A DNA stretch of 64,000 nucleotides, from positions 372,001 through 436,000 of the forward strand of contig CAVWVW010000003.1 in assembly GCA_963758555.1 (NCBI GenBank). Direction: 5' to 3'. Shown here piece after piece: positions 1-9,462 of the stretch; position 1 is the first letter of the stretch; every line of letters starts with the position of its first letter. A program made the translations under genes and the position numbers. The notes under the pieces were generated by a model. It was not told the DNA's origin and made no database searches. It saw only the letters and a program-made list of their open reading frames with translations. The DNA comes from CAIUMH01 sp963758555. Its GTDB lineage: Bacteria > Actinomycetota > Acidimicrobiia > Acidimicrobiales > RAAP-2.

Positions 1-268
1 GGAACAGGTAGCCGATGTTCTGGTGGGTGACCGTGCCGAGACCCATGTTCGGGTTCCACATCGACTGCGCGCTCTTGATGAGCCGACCGGGATCGACGTA
101 GAGGTAGACCTTGGTGTCCGCAGCGATCCACCCCGCTTGGGTCAAGAAGAGCGCAGGCACGACGGCGAGCGCCAGCAGCGACCACAGGAGGCCCTCGTGC
201 TGTCGCTCGTGTGCGGTGTCCGATGAGCGAGGGGACTCGCTTCGGATGGGGGAGGTCGCCTCGCTCAT
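1..268 (-). CDS. AftD-like arabinosyltransferase, N-terminal part (runs off window)
   Basis: The gene reads leftward from an ATG at 266-268 and leaves the window, so only the first 89 residues are visible. A polar start of about 26 residues is followed by a hydrophobic segment (LLWSLLALAVVPALFL) and then a loop containing DTKVYLYVDPGRLIKSAQ, W, NPNMGLG and QNIGYLF. That loop resembles the first extracellular loop of actinobacterial AftD/DUF3367 alpha-(1->3)-arabinofuranosyltransferases, multi-pass GT-C enzymes that branch cell-wall arabinan. The family call rests on this short stretch only. It lies just downstream of the acyltransferase gene on the same strand, which fits an envelope glycan locus. 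Confidence 0.6.
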   Translation of the reverse strand, partial: MSEATSPIRSESPRSSDTAHERQHEGLLWSLLALAVVPALFLTQAGWIAADTKVYLYVDPGRLIKSAQSMWNPNMGLGTVTHQNIGYLF

Positions 269-337
269 AGCAACAGCGTCGCTGAGACTACCAGCGAGCC
301 CTTGGAAACCACGGCGAGGGCAACCCCGCGGCGGTGC

Positions 338-1624
338 TCAGGTCTTCGACTTCGTCCGGGGTGAGTCGAACCACGAGAAGTACCGCTTGAGCCGCAGCAT
401 GGGCTTCTCCAGCCCGAAGTAGCTGATCGAGGCCGAAGCGATCGTCAAGGCCAGGACGGCGAAGAAGAACCAGAAGAACTCGATGTCGAAGAGCTGGTAG
501 CCCCCCCAGTGGAGGACCTCGTAGATCCAGATCTCGTGCCAGAGGTAGATGCCGTAGGAGATCACCCCCAACGCGGCCACGGGCCAGAGCTGGAGGCCTC
601 GTCTGATGAGGCCCCTGTGCGGAGGTCCGAAGACCGCAGGCAGGAGCAAGAAGAAGGCGAAGCCCCCGTAGAGGGTTTGGCGCAGGAGCTCGATCGTCGA
701 CGGGATGTAGATCGGCAGCGTCGGGAGCCCGATGTTGGCGACCGCCACGAAGCAGCCCATCGACAGGATCCAGCTCACCCAGGGGAAGGCGCGATGGGAG
801 AAGATCTTCGGCTCGAAGTCCTGGTGGTGGAACCAGGCGGACACGATGGCCAGCGCCATCCCGAGACCGAAGAGATCGAGGTTGGCGGGCAGCCACACCA
901 TGGCCAGGCGGGCGTAGATGCCGTGCTGCCCGATCACCTGGAGCAGGATGATCCGGTAGATGAAGCTGATGGCGATCAGGACGACGACGCCCCCGAGCTC
1001 GTAGGTGAGCATCTTGGTGGCAGACCAGAGCTCGCGCTTCCGCCCGATCCACCAGGCATAGAGCGGGATGAAGAGGTAGAAGCTCATCTCGACGCAGAGC
1101 GACCAGGCCGCTGAGATGCCTGTGAGGTTCTGGTGCTGGAAGTAGATCTGCAAGAAGAGGTAGTGGATGACGTAGGCCTTCCACCCTCCTGGTCCGATCC
1201 CTGGCCCTGCGCTGAACACGGTGGTGGCAAAGAACAGGGCGACCCAGTAGGCCGGCACGATCCGCAAGATCCGCCTCACCCAGAAGGACCTCGTCCCTGG
1301 TCGAGGTGCCTTCGACAGATGAGCGACCACGAAGGGTCGGTACAGCAAGAAGCCTGAGATGAGGAAGAACACCGCCACGCCGATCTCGAGGCGAGCCGTG
1401 TAGAGCCCGATGCCATGACGGTGCTTCGGGGTGAGCCCCGAGACGAAGGCGGTGTGGACCCCCACCACGGTGATCGCGGCGATGGCACGGAGCCCGTCGA
1501 ACGAAGGGAAGCGCGGCGGACGCTTCGGCGTGGCGCTCTCAGGCCCAGGGTTGATCTCTTGGCCTGCCTCATGGGAGCCGGGGAGGGGATTCAAGAGGTG
1601 GTGCTCGCCAATGGCCCCTGTCAC
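338..1624 (-). CDS. Acyltransferase 3 family membrane protein (OafA/YrhL type)
   Basis: A 428-residue polytopic membrane protein that should O-acylate a cell-surface glycan or glycolipid. After a cytoplasmic start of about 40 residues come the family signatures: FDGLRAIAAITVVGVH (conserved Arg and His in helix 1), FFLISGFLLYRPF, RRILRIVPAYWVALFF and AAWSLCVEMSFYLFIPLY. About ten hydrophobic segments follow, and the length is normal for the family. The GTG start at 1624 is chosen because AGGAGG lies 5 bases upstream. The acyl donor and substrate cannot be read from the sequence; neighbouring glycosyltransferase-like genes make an envelope polysaccharide plausible. Confidence 0.9.
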   Translation of the reverse strand: MTGAIGEHHLLNPLPGSHEAGQEINPGPESATPKRPPRFPSFDGLRAIAAITVVGVHTAFVSGLTPKHRHGIGLYTARLEIGVAVFFLISGFLLYRPFVVAHLSKAPRPGTRSFWVRRILRIVPAYWVALFFATTVFSAGPGIGPGGWKAYVIHYLFLQIYFQHQNLTGISAAWSLCVEMSFYLFIPLYAWWIGRKRELWSATKMLTYELGGVVVLIAISFIYRIILLQVIGQHGIYARLAMVWLPANLDLFGLGMALAIVSAWFHHQDFEPKIFSHRAFPWVSWILSMGCFVAVANIGLPTLPIYIPSTIELLRQTLYGGFAFFLLLPAVFGPPHRGLIRRGLQLWPVAALGVISYGIYLWHEIWIYEVLHWGGYQLFDIEFFWFFFAVLALTIASASISYFGLEKPMLRLKRYFSWFDSPRTKSKT

Positions 1625-2249
1625 TGATCCCTCCTGGACGACGCGCGGTGCCGCCCCTGCAAGGCGTCTCGGCTCAGTCTGTCATCCGGAGCCGTCGGTG
1701 CGGTTGCTTCCCGCCCGCCAGGTGCTCACCATGGCGCAGCGCACCGACCTCGCCGGAAACCTGATGCCCTCGATCCTGCGCGGTGGCGGCGGACGCAACG
1801 CTCAGGAGACGTCGGCAGATGTGCGGCGATCGGTCATCCGTTAGGGAGCCGAGCGCCACCGGTCTGCCGCTCGGCAGGGGAGCATCGAGGCAGGTGCGCG
1901 GTCTTGGGCTCGCAGAACGGCCTCAGCGCGTCGAGAGTCGCCATGTCGGGATTGGTCGGAGCGCGGCGAGCGAGGCGGGGGTGAAGATCTCCCTACCGAG
2001 ATGGAGCGAACTTCCAATGGAGGAGCCCCTGCAGGGTGCCTCGCAGCCCATCATCTCGGTCGACTGGCGTTCGAGCAACCACCTAACGAGAGCTCCGCGC
2101 CGACTCCTTTTTACAGCAGAACCCCAGGGGGATCCCCCAATTCGGGTCGGGTGACTTGTACCTTCGACACCGCATTGAAAAAACCTTTTTCAGTGCGACG
2201 ACGTTCGCGTCGCCATCAGAGGTGGCACGGCAAACTCAAAGGAGAATCT
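1625..2249. other. Non-coding region upstream of the surface-protein cluster
   Basis: About 625 bases separate the divergent acyltransferase gene from the first TasA-like gene. Open frames here look like random high-GC frames. Two small structures stand out: a 12-base palindrome GGGGGATCCCCC at 2127-2138, and a hairpin at 2176-2192 (TGAAAAA, loop ACC, TTTTTCA) about 60 bases before the start codon. The latter could act in the leader of the 2250 gene. I do not recognise a known riboswitch. Confidence 0.4.
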
Positions 2250-2789
2250 GTGAAGGATTTTTTTAGTCGGAAGAAAATCGCCATCCTTGCGACGGCAGGT
2301 GCCGTGGTGCTGGGCTCAGGCGTTGCCGCCTTTGCGTACTTCAGTGCCTCGGGCTCAGGGACCGGGAGCGCCACGATCACCGTGGGTAGCCCCGGCACGG
2401 TCACCATCACGCAAGATGCCTACGGCGCTTCGGCTCCGAAGTTCACGGCGGTGACGCTCTACCCCGGTTCGGGGAGTCAGAGCGTGGGCTTCACCGTGAC
2501 CAACAACGGCGTCGGTCACCAGTACGTCGGTACCGTGACCGCGACCGTGAACTCCTCCGGCGGGAACGTCACCTCGGGCGGCACTCCCGTGGTGGGATGC
2601 CTGGCGTCGTGGTTCACCGTCACCGGCGCTGCGGTGCCTGTCAACACTGACCTGGCCGGAGCGGGCACGATCGACGTCGGCAACGCGACGACCGTGCCCA
2701 GCACGATCGCTGTCTCGATGACCAATGCTGCAGCCAGCCAGAACAGCTGCGCTGGTAAGTCCATCGACCTCGCGTTCACCTCGAGCTAG
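2250..2789 (+). CDS. TasA/CalY-like secreted protein with SipW-type signal
   Basis: A 179-residue secreted protein. The start is the GTG at 2250 because AAAGGAG ends 5 bases upstream; the open frame extends further up but has no comparable site. The N-terminus KDFFSRKKIAILATAG carries charged residues, a hydrophobic core and then VAAFAYFSASGSG, which resembles the SipW-dependent signals of TasA and camelysin. The remainder is a beta-rich domain with Gly, Ser and Thr repeats, a VGFTVTNN stretch and two cysteines, like the gene at 4405. TasA/CalY proteins build extracellular fibres in Firmicutes; the same job here is inference. No SipW peptidase gene is in the window. Confidence 0.7.
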   Translation: MKDFFSRKKIAILATAGAVVLGSGVAAFAYFSASGSGTGSATITVGSPGTVTITQDAYGASAPKFTAVTLYPGSGSQSVGFTVTNNGVGHQYVGTVTATVNSSGGNVTSGGTPVVGCLASWFTVTGAAVPVNTDLAGAGTIDVGNATTVPSTIAVSMTNAAASQNSCAGKSIDLAFTSS

Positions 2790-3065
2790 GCGAGCCAAGC
2801 GAGCGACGCGGCGCGGTCGGTGGTCTCGCCTCGATGTGGAGCGACCACACGGCGCCCTTCGTGGGTGGTCCGGACGGTGGAGCAGGTGCTCCGCCGTCCG
2901 GATCAGCCCCGCATCGGCTGGGGATGTGATCTCGCTCGGGAGCCTGCTGGGCGAGAGTCAGGCGCACTCATGGTGCCCTGTCTCCTCGGTCGATCTGAAC
3001 TGAGAGGTCTAGCGCTCCCTCGCTGAGCGGGAGGTGGTCGCGCGATTGATCGGGAAAGCAGAGCC

Positions 3066-4408
3066 ATGGGCGAGTGGAGTGGCCAAGGAGAGAAGGGCCA
3101 GCGACGGGGTTTCGCCGCCTCTCGTGCGCTGCTCGCGCTGGTCGTGGCGATCCTCCTGGTCGGACTGGCAGGGACGATCGTCTGGCTGTCATCGACGGAC
3201 GGCTCAACGCACCGCACGGTCAAGGTTCCCTATGGACTCGACGCGCCGCGCCTCTTGCAACGACCGGCGGATCCGACGATCTCGACAAGCGCATCATTCA
3301 TCTTCGGCACGACGCTGCCCGAGGCCACCTTCCACTGTCGTCTTGACGTTCAAGATGCCGCGATCTGCTCGAGATCAGCCTCGGCGAGTCTCCCTCGGGG
3401 AGCCGCGACCTACGAGGGTCTCGCTCGAGGACGCCACTGCTTCTTCGTCTACTCCTCCTCGATCCTCGGAGAGTCACCGACCACTGCGTACTGCTGGACG
3501 ATCGCTGGCCCCCCAGAGACGCTCAAAGTCGTGGCCGGATCGGCTCAGTCCACCGTGGTGAACTCGGCCTTCGGCGAGCGGTTCTCCCTCCGCGTCCTCG
3601 ACGCTTCGGGGACGCCAGTCCCTGGGATTCGCGTTGCCTTCTCGGCTCGGGCCCCCCTCCCAGGAGCGTCGACCCCCTCGGTGACATCGCGAGGAGCGGC
3701 GCACGGACCCCACGACGTGCTGGTGAGCTCGCTGGCCTCACAGGAGCGCCCACCAGGAGCGCCGCTCTCGATGGCCTCGGCGCCGGGCCTGATGACGTCG
3801 GCGTTGCCCTCAGGCACCTTTGCGAGATGTGACGGAGGGAATCCCAGCTCGCTTCGAGCTGCGTGACGGCTTCGAGTCGGAGCGGTGTCGCCACGTCATC
3901 GGCCTTCACGGCGAACGGCGTGCCTGGCACCTACAGCGTCTTCGCCACCATCGGCAGTGGCGGACCTGGCCTCATCGTGAGGTTTCTCGTCACCAACCTC
4001 CCCGCCCACGCCGCCAACGCCCCCGCATCCACGACCACGACCTCGGCTCCGAGCGGCCACTTCTCGATCGCCGGTGATCTCTCCATCCCCTTCTCACCTG
4101 GGGTGACGCAGAGCATCAATCTCATCATCACCAATCCCTTCGACGTCCCGATCACCATCGGTCCAGGCGGGATCTCGACCTTGATCACGTCAGACGTCCC
4201 TGCGTGCCCTGCGTCTGAGAACTTCGCGGTCGTCCAAGGGCTCACGGCGTCGGTCACGATCCCGGCGGAGCAGAGCCGGTCGCTCTCCAGCCTCTCGGTC
4301 TCCCAATCTGCGTGGCCGAGGATCGAGATGCTCGACACCTCCTTCGACCAAGACGTCTGCAAGGGGGCGACGCTCACCCTGAGCTACGGGGGCATCGCAC
4401 AAGGATGA
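3066..4408 (+). CDS. Membrane-anchored Ig-like surface protein (one frameshift)
   Basis: About 446 residues if a frameshift near 3845-3862 is repaired (two extra bases or one missing). The ATG at 3066 opens a short cytoplasmic tail, then a membrane segment ALLALVVAILLVGLAGTIVW. The middle holds a Cys-containing domain and a Big_1-like Ig module (VLDASGTPVPGIRVAFSA before the break, SGVATSSAFTANGVPGTYSV after it). The last 120 residues contain FSPGVTQSINLIITNPFDVPITI and paired cysteines, resembling the TasA-like domains on either side. The stop overlaps the next start by 4 bp (ATGA), so the two are probably co-translated. Function beyond surface location is unknown. Confidence 0.6.
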
Positions 4409-4878
4409 GGCGCCTCTTCGTTCTCTTGGTGCTCCTCGCCTCCTTGGGCGTCACCTCAGGCGTGGCCTATGGCTACTTCTCCTCGGCCGGATCTGGCTCA
4501 TCGGCAGCCCGCGTGAGCACCGCGACCTTCCAGTCACTCACGATCTCGGCGTCGGCTGCCACGCCAAGCACCGCCCTCCTGCCAGGAAGCGCTGGCGACG
4601 TGACCTTCAAGGTGAACAACCCCAACGCTGTCGCCATGAGGCTGGTCAGCGCCACAGCCTCCGGTTCGCTCGCAGTGAGCGGAGGCACGGGCTGCTCCGC
4701 CGCCAACGCCGGTGTGAGCTTCGTCAACCAGGTGGGTCTCAGCATCACGATTCCCGCCAGCGTCACGAACTACACGGTCGACCTCCCCGGAGCCGCCTCG
4801 ATGGCAACCTCATCGAGCTCGGGTTGTCAGAACGCGTCCTTCAGCTTCCCGATCTCGATCACCGCGCAGGTGCCGTGA
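4405..4878 (+). CDS. TasA/CalY-like secreted protein, second copy
   Basis: 157 residues from the ATG at 4405, which overlaps the previous stop. The N-terminus MRRLFVLLVLLASLGVTSG is a signal peptide ending in VAYGYFSSAGSGS, the same SipW-like pattern as the protein at 2250. The mature part has LPGSAGDVTFKVNNPNAV, four cysteines and many Ser/Thr/Ala residues, aligning by eye with the 2250 protein. It sits inside an apparent operon of the Ig-like gene, this gene and the long repeat adhesin, so it may be a minor subunit or partner of those proteins. That role is inference. Confidence 0.65.
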   Translation: MRRLFVLLVLLASLGVTSGVAYGYFSSAGSGSSAARVSTATFQSLTISASAATPSTALLPGSAGDVTFKVNNPNAVAMRLVSATASGSLAVSGGTGCSAANAGVSFVNQVGLSITIPASVTNYTVDLPGAASMATSSSSGCQNASFSFPISITAQVP

Positions 4879-4997
4879 GGCGCCCTCCCGCGCACGCTCG
4901 CCTTCGAGGCAGATCGATCTCTCGGCGGGGCCGTCGAGGATCGCTCGCTCGCTCAGGTCGAGCGGCACACGGCGACGCACTCCTTCAGACGCGTGGC

Positions 4998-7900
4998 ATG
5001 CGTTTGGGGCTCGTGGCCCTCTGGGCGGCGTTGGGCTTCATCGTCCTCGCAGGAGGGGCGGCGCTTGGCTACTGGATCTCGACCGACGCCTCGAATCCCA
5101 GCTACGCCCTCGCCGGGAGCGTGAGCGCAGGACAGCTCCCGACCACCATTGTCTCTGGTCGTGACGTCACGCTGAGCTGGACCGGGGCGACCAACGCCAA
5201 CGGCTACACGACAGCCCGGTCGAACGTCGCCCCCCAGAGCCTCAGCACGCTGATCGGTGGCACCTGTACGGGGACCATCTCGACCACCTCGTGCAACGAC
5301 GTGGGTGTCCCAGAGAACGGCTCCGTGGCGACGCACTGGACCTACACCGACACACCCAGTCGCTACAGCTGGCTTGGCGCCACCAGCGCCTCGAGCGCGC
5401 AGGTGAACGTCCCGGCTCCGTCGCTGACGCTCGGAACCTCCAGCTTCACGACCGCCGGAGGTACGACGAGCGCCACGGCCGCCAGCTACTTCGACAATGA
5501 GTCGGTCACGTACTGCCTCGATGCGTCGAGCTCGTGTCCGGCGGGCAGCACCCTTGGCACGGCAAACGTCCCCGCCACAGGAGGCACCGTCACCACGGCT
5601 GGTCTTGCGCTCCCGGCCGGTGTCGCTGTGGGGGCGCACACCATCTATGCCATCGGTTCGCTCGGCAGCCTCGGCTCGGCTTCCATCACCGTGTCGGTGG
5701 GCACCGCCACGCACCTGGCCTTCTCGGTCCAGCCGAGTGCGGTGGTGGCGGGCGTCACCATCGCGCCTGCGGTGAGCGTCTCGGTGGAAGACGCCTTCAA
5801 CAACGTGGTGACGAGCGACAACACGACCAAGATCACCTTGGCCATGGCTTCGGGCGGAGGGACGCTCGTGGGCGGCGCGCAGACCACCGTGAGCAGTGGC
5901 GTGAGCACGTTTGCAGCCGTGACCACCACGTCAGCCGGTGTGCACACCCTGGCTGCCTCGGACACCACGGGAGCCGGCGGGGGGCACCCGTACACCGCGG
6001 CCGTCTCGTCGAGCTTCACGGTGAGTGGGGCTTCCGCCACCTCCTTCGCTGTGGCCAACCCCAGCGTCCAAACCGCCGGCACGTCGTTCGCGCTGGTCGT
6101 CACCGCCCAGGACACCTACGGCAACACCGCCACCAGCTTCACAGGCACACAGAGCCTCACCATCACCGGTGCGACCAACGCACCGGACACCACCGCGCCC
6201 ACCCTGCCCACCTCGGCCAGCTTCTCGAACGGCGTGGCCTCGGTGTCCGGCGTCGTGCTGACCAACGCTGTCTCCACCAACCTGACGGTGACGCAGGGCT
6301 CGATCACCGGCTCCTCAGGCTCCTTCAACGTCAATGGCGGCGTTGCGACGGACTTCACGGTCGACAACCCGGGCACCCAGACGGTGGGTACGCCGTTCTC
6401 ACTTGGGGTGACCGCCCTCGACACCTATGGCAACACCGCGACGAGCTTCACCGGGACGCAGAGCGTGGCCATCACCGGTGCGACGAACAGCCCCAACAGC
6501 ACCGCACCGACGCTCCCGACCTCGGCAAGCTTCGTGAGTGGTGGGGCCACCGTGTCCGGCGTCGTGCTGACCAACGCGGTCTCCACCAACCTGACGGTGA
6601 CGCAAGGATCGATAGCGGGCACTTCAGGGATCTTCAGTGCCCTCCCCAGTGCGGCCACCTCGTTCGCCGTGATCAACCCGAGCACCCAGACGGTGGGTAC
6701 GTCATTCGCGCTCGGGGTGACCGCCCTCGACACCTACGGCAACACCGCCATCAGCTTCACCGGCACACAGAGCCTCACCATCACCGGCGCGACGAACAGC
6801 CCCAACAGCACCGCACCGACGCTCCCGACCTCGGCAAGCTTCGTGAGTGGTGGGGCCACCGTGTCCGGCATCGTGCTGACCAACGCGGTCTCCACCAACC
6901 TGACGGTGGCGCAGGGATCGATCGCTGGCGCCTCAGGAGCCTTCACCGTGAATGCAGGCGTCGCCACGAGCTTCTCCGTGGCCAACCCGGGCAGTCAGGT
7001 CGCCGGCACGTCGTTCTCCCTTGGGTTGACCGCCCTCGACACCTACGCCAACACCGCCACCAGCTTCACCGGCACTCAGAGCCTCACCATCACCGGCGCG
7101 ACGAACAGCCCCAACAGCACCGCACCTACGCTCCCGACCTCAGGCACCTTCTCGAGCGGCGTGGCGTCAGTGTCCGGCGTCGTGCTCACGAACGCTGCAC
7201 CGACCTCGCTCACCGTGGCCCAAGGAGCCCTCACGGGCACCTCAAGCGCCTTCAGCGTGAGCCCGACCGCCAACGCCACCTCGGGGCACACGCTCTCCTT
7301 CACCACTCAGACGACTGGCGTGGCAAGCGCCACGGCGACCACGGTGTGGACCACCCAGCCGGCGGTGACGGTGCTCGACACCTACGGCAACGTGGCCACC
7401 GCCTGGTCCTCCAACGTGGGGCTCGCCAGGGCAACGGGTTCGGGCACGCTGACGTGCACCTCGACCACTATCGCTCCGACCAGCGGCGTCGCCACCTTCG
7501 CTGGCTGTCACGGCTCCGTGGCGTCCGCTGGCTGGTCCTTGGTCGCCACGAGCACCTCGGCAACCAGCGCGACCAGCGCCACGTTCTCCATCTCGGGCGT
7601 GGCCACCAAGATCGCCTTTTCGACCTCTGCACCGTCGACGGCCACCAACACCGTGGCGTTCACAACGACACCTGTTGCAGCCATCGAGGACTCCGCCGGC
7701 ATCATCGTCACCTCGGGAAGCACGTACAGCGTCACGCTTGCCAACGTCACTGGCACCGGCTCGATCACGGGTTGCTCGGCGAACCCCGTCACGACCAACG
7801 CCGGGGTCGCCCCCTTCACGGGCTGTGCGATCACCGGCCTCGCCGGGACGCACACGATCAGCGCAACGACCACTGGGCTCACCACCAACGCGGTGACGTC

Positions 7901-9194
7901 GGGCAACATCGCGTTGAGCGCCGGAGCAGCCACGCAGCTGGCCTTCACGACCCAACCGGGCGGTGGAGCGAGCAATGCGTCGCTGGCTGCTCAGCCGGTC
8001 GTCAAGATCGAGGACGTGAGCGGCAACGTGACCACCAGCACCGCGACGGTCAGCCTCTCGATCGCCACACAACCTGGCTCGGGTGCCGCGATCTCGTGCA
8101 CGTCGAACCCGCTCGTCGCCACCGCGGGCACGGCCACCTTCGCGGGCTGCAAGATCGTCGGCCAGATCGGGACCTACTCCTTGTCGGCGACCTCGAGCGG
8201 GCTCACCAGCGCCACCTCGAACACCCTCACCCTCACCTTCGGCGCCGCGACGCAGCTGGTCTTCACGACCCAACCGGGCGGGGGAGCGAACAACTCAGCG
8301 TGGACGACGCAACCCTTGGTCACCGTGGAGGACTCGGCGGGCAACACCAACACCTCAAGCTCGGCGTCGGTCACGCTCTCGATCGCTACGCAGCCAGGCT
8401 CAGGTGCCACCCTCACCTGCACGTCCAACCCCAAGGCTGCCGCCGCCGGCACGGCCACCTTCGCCGGCTGCAAGATCGTGGGCCAAGTCGGTAGCTACAC
8501 CATCCAGGCCGCAGCGACAGGCCTCACGCCCGCCGTCTCAGGTTCCTTCAGCATCACCACGGGCATCGCTGCCAAGGTGGTCTTGACCACGCAGCCCGGT
8601 GGCGGGGCGAACGCCGCCGCCTGGCTCACGCAGCCCGTCGCAGCCATCGAGGACTCAGGCGGCAACGTCCTCACAGGGAGCAGCGCATCGATCACGCTCT
8701 CGATCGCTACGCAGCCGGGCTCAGGCGCCACACTCGCCTGCACGGCCAACCCTCTGGCCACCACCGCTGGTGTCGCCACCTTCGCCGGGTGCAACATCGT
8801 TGGCAAGATCGGCAGCTACACCTTGACCGCCGCTTCCTCTGGCCTGACGAGCGCCACGTCGAGCGCTCTCACGATCACCGTGGGGACGGCCACGCAGCTC
8901 GCCTTCACCACACAGCCGGTCGGTGGCTCGCACGGAGCCACGTGGGCCACCCAGCCCGTCGTCGCGCTCCAAGACTCTGGTGGCAACACGGTGACATCGA
9001 CCGCCAGCGTGACGTTGGCCATCAACACCCAGCCTGGTTTCGGTGCCGCGCTGAGCTGCACCACCAACCCGTTGGCTATGACCGGTGGCGTGGCCACCTT
9101 CGCCGGCTGCAAGATCACGGGTGGCTCCTCGGGGACGTACACGATCAAGGCGACGGGGGCCTTCAGCGTTGTGAGCAGTTCGTTCTCGTCCTAG
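4998..9194 (+). CDS. Large repeat adhesin-like surface protein
   Basis: A 1398-residue protein. The frame is open upstream of 4998, but the ATG there gives a clean signal sequence (RLGLVALWAALGFIVLAGG) ending in ALGYWISTDAS, related to the SipW-type signals nearby. Residues to about 345 hold a fibronectin-like module and the first Ig-like unit. Four near-identical 103-residue units follow, then a linker module and five 106-109-residue units that each carry a pair of cysteines. No sorting signal or C-terminal membrane segment is seen, so attachment is unclear. The composition (Thr, Ser, Gly, Ala) suits a filamentous adhesin or stalk. The ligand is unknown. Confidence 0.7.
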   Translation: MRLGLVALWAALGFIVLAGGAALGYWISTDASNPSYALAGSVSAGQLPTTIVSGRDVTLSWTGATNANGYTTARSNVAPQSLSTLIGGTCTGTISTTSCNDVGVPENGSVATHWTYTDTPSRYSWLGATSASSAQVNVPAPSLTLGTSSFTTAGGTTSATAASYFDNESVTYCLDASSSCPAGSTLGTANVPATGGTVTTAGLALPAGVAVGAHTIYAIGSLGSLGSASITVSVGTATHLAFSVQPSAVVAGVTIAPAVSVSVEDAFNNVVTSDNTTKITLAMASGGGTLVGGAQTTVSSGVSTFAAVTTTSAGVHTLAASDTTGAGGGHPYTAAVSSSFTVSGASATSFAVANPSVQTAGTSFALVVTAQDTYGNTATSFTGTQSLTITGATNAPDTTAPTLPTSASFSNGVASVSGVVLTNAVSTNLTVTQGSITGSSGSFNVNGGVATDFTVDNPGTQTVGTPFSLGVTALDTYGNTATSFTGTQSVAITGATNSPNSTAPTLPTSASFVSGGATVSGVVLTNAVSTNLTVTQGSIAGTSGIFSALPSAATSFAVINPSTQTVGTSFALGVTALDTYGNTAISFTGTQSLTITGATNSPNSTAPTLPTSASFVSGGATVSGIVLTNAVSTNLTVAQGSIAGASGAFTVNAGVATSFSVANPGSQVAGTSFSLGLTALDTYANTATSFTGTQSLTITGATNSPNSTAPTLPTSGTFSSGVASVSGVVLTNAAPTSLTVAQGALTGTSSAFSVSPTANATSGHTLSFTTQTTGVASATATTVWTTQPAVTVLDTYGNVATAWSSNVGLARATGSGTLTCTSTTIAPTSGVATFAGCHGSVASAGWSLVATSTSATSATSATFSISGVATKIAFSTSAPSTATNTVAFTTTPVAAIEDSAGIIVTSGSTYSVTLANVTGTGSITGCSANPVTTNAGVAPFTGCAITGLAGTHTISATTTGLTTNAVTSGNIALSAGAATQLAFTTQPGGGASNASLAAQPVVKIEDVSGNVTTSTATVSLSIATQPGSGAAISCTSNPLVATAGTATFAGCKIVGQIGTYSLSATSSGLTSATSNTLTLTFGAATQLVFTTQPGGGANNSAWTTQPLVTVEDSAGNTNTSSSASVTLSIATQPGSGATLTCTSNPKAAAAGTATFAGCKIVGQVGSYTIQAAATGLTPAVSGSFSITTGIAAKVVLTTQPGGGANAAAWLTQPVAAIEDSGGNVLTGSSASITLSIATQPGSGATLACTANPLATTAGVATFAGCNIVGKIGSYTLTAASSGLTSATSSALTITVGTATQLAFTTQPVGGSHGATWATQPVVALQDSGGNTVTSTASVTLAINTQPGFGAALSCTTNPLAMTGGVATFAGCKITGGSSGTYTIKATGAFSVVSSSFSS
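6036..7271 (+). repeat. Four 309-bp tandem coding repeats
   Basis: Units begin at 6036, 6345, 6654 and 6963, each exactly 309 bases (103 codons). They encode ATSFAV-type starts, then VTALDTYGNTATSFTGTQS, LTITGATN, APTLPTS and VVLTNAVSTNLTV. Parts of units 2-4 are nearly identical at DNA level, which suggests recent duplication or conversion and makes copy number prone to change or misassembly. Confidence 0.9.
7602..9191 (+). repeat. Five 318-327-bp tandem coding repeats with paired cysteines
   Basis: Units begin at 7602, 7929, 8247, 8568 and 8889. Each encodes a TQLAFTTQPGGG-like start (more divergent in the first unit), a VxIEDSxGNxxTS stretch, a LSIATQPGSGA turn and two cysteines (C-x-SNP and FAGCKIVG). 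The cysteine pair probably forms one disulfide per module. These units are more diverged than the 309-bp set. Confidence 0.85.
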
Positions 9195-9285
9195 AGCGTC
9201 GCCTCTCGTCGTGCGTGGCAGTGACGAGACAGCGGGCAGGGACTCGCGCTCGCGCCGAAGTGTGAGACCGAGGGTGAAGGGCCGA

Positions 9286-9302
9286 GGGAGCGGCCGGCTC
9301 CC
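9286..9302 (+). terminator. Weak hairpin after the adhesin gene
   Basis: A 6-bp stem GGGAGC/GCTCCC with a 5-base loop, about 90 bases past the adhesin stop. No T-run follows, so it may only be a pausing or Rho-dependent site. Confidence 0.25.
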
Positions 9303-9462
9303 ACCCGGGCGACGTGCTCAGAAGTGGCCGGTGATCGTCGGATCTTCTCAGGCCTCGTCAAGGTCAGACGACGCAGGCATCCACCGCTTCGATCCCAGGC
9401 GGCCGTAGCGTGAGCGCCACTTCAGGGATGCCTGATGGGCCGCTGGCCGAAGGGAGCCCAAG

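Noticed and set aside
23..226. Small plus-strand frame at the window edge
   Set aside because: It lies opposite the AftD-like start, which has the membrane segment and loop motif expected of a real gene.
2127..2138. GGGGGATCCCCC palindrome as a regulator site
   Set aside because: A perfect palindrome but single, very GC-rich and without known match; kept only as a note in the non-coding entry.
5534..8494. A 986-residue open frame on the plus strand within the adhesin gene
   Set aside because: It is the +2 shadow of the repeat gene, rich in His and Arg with no domain, a known effect of high-GC repetitive coding DNA.
6036..9191. Tandem repeats considered as a CRISPR array
   Set aside because: Units are 309-327 bases, coding and in frame, without unique spacers.
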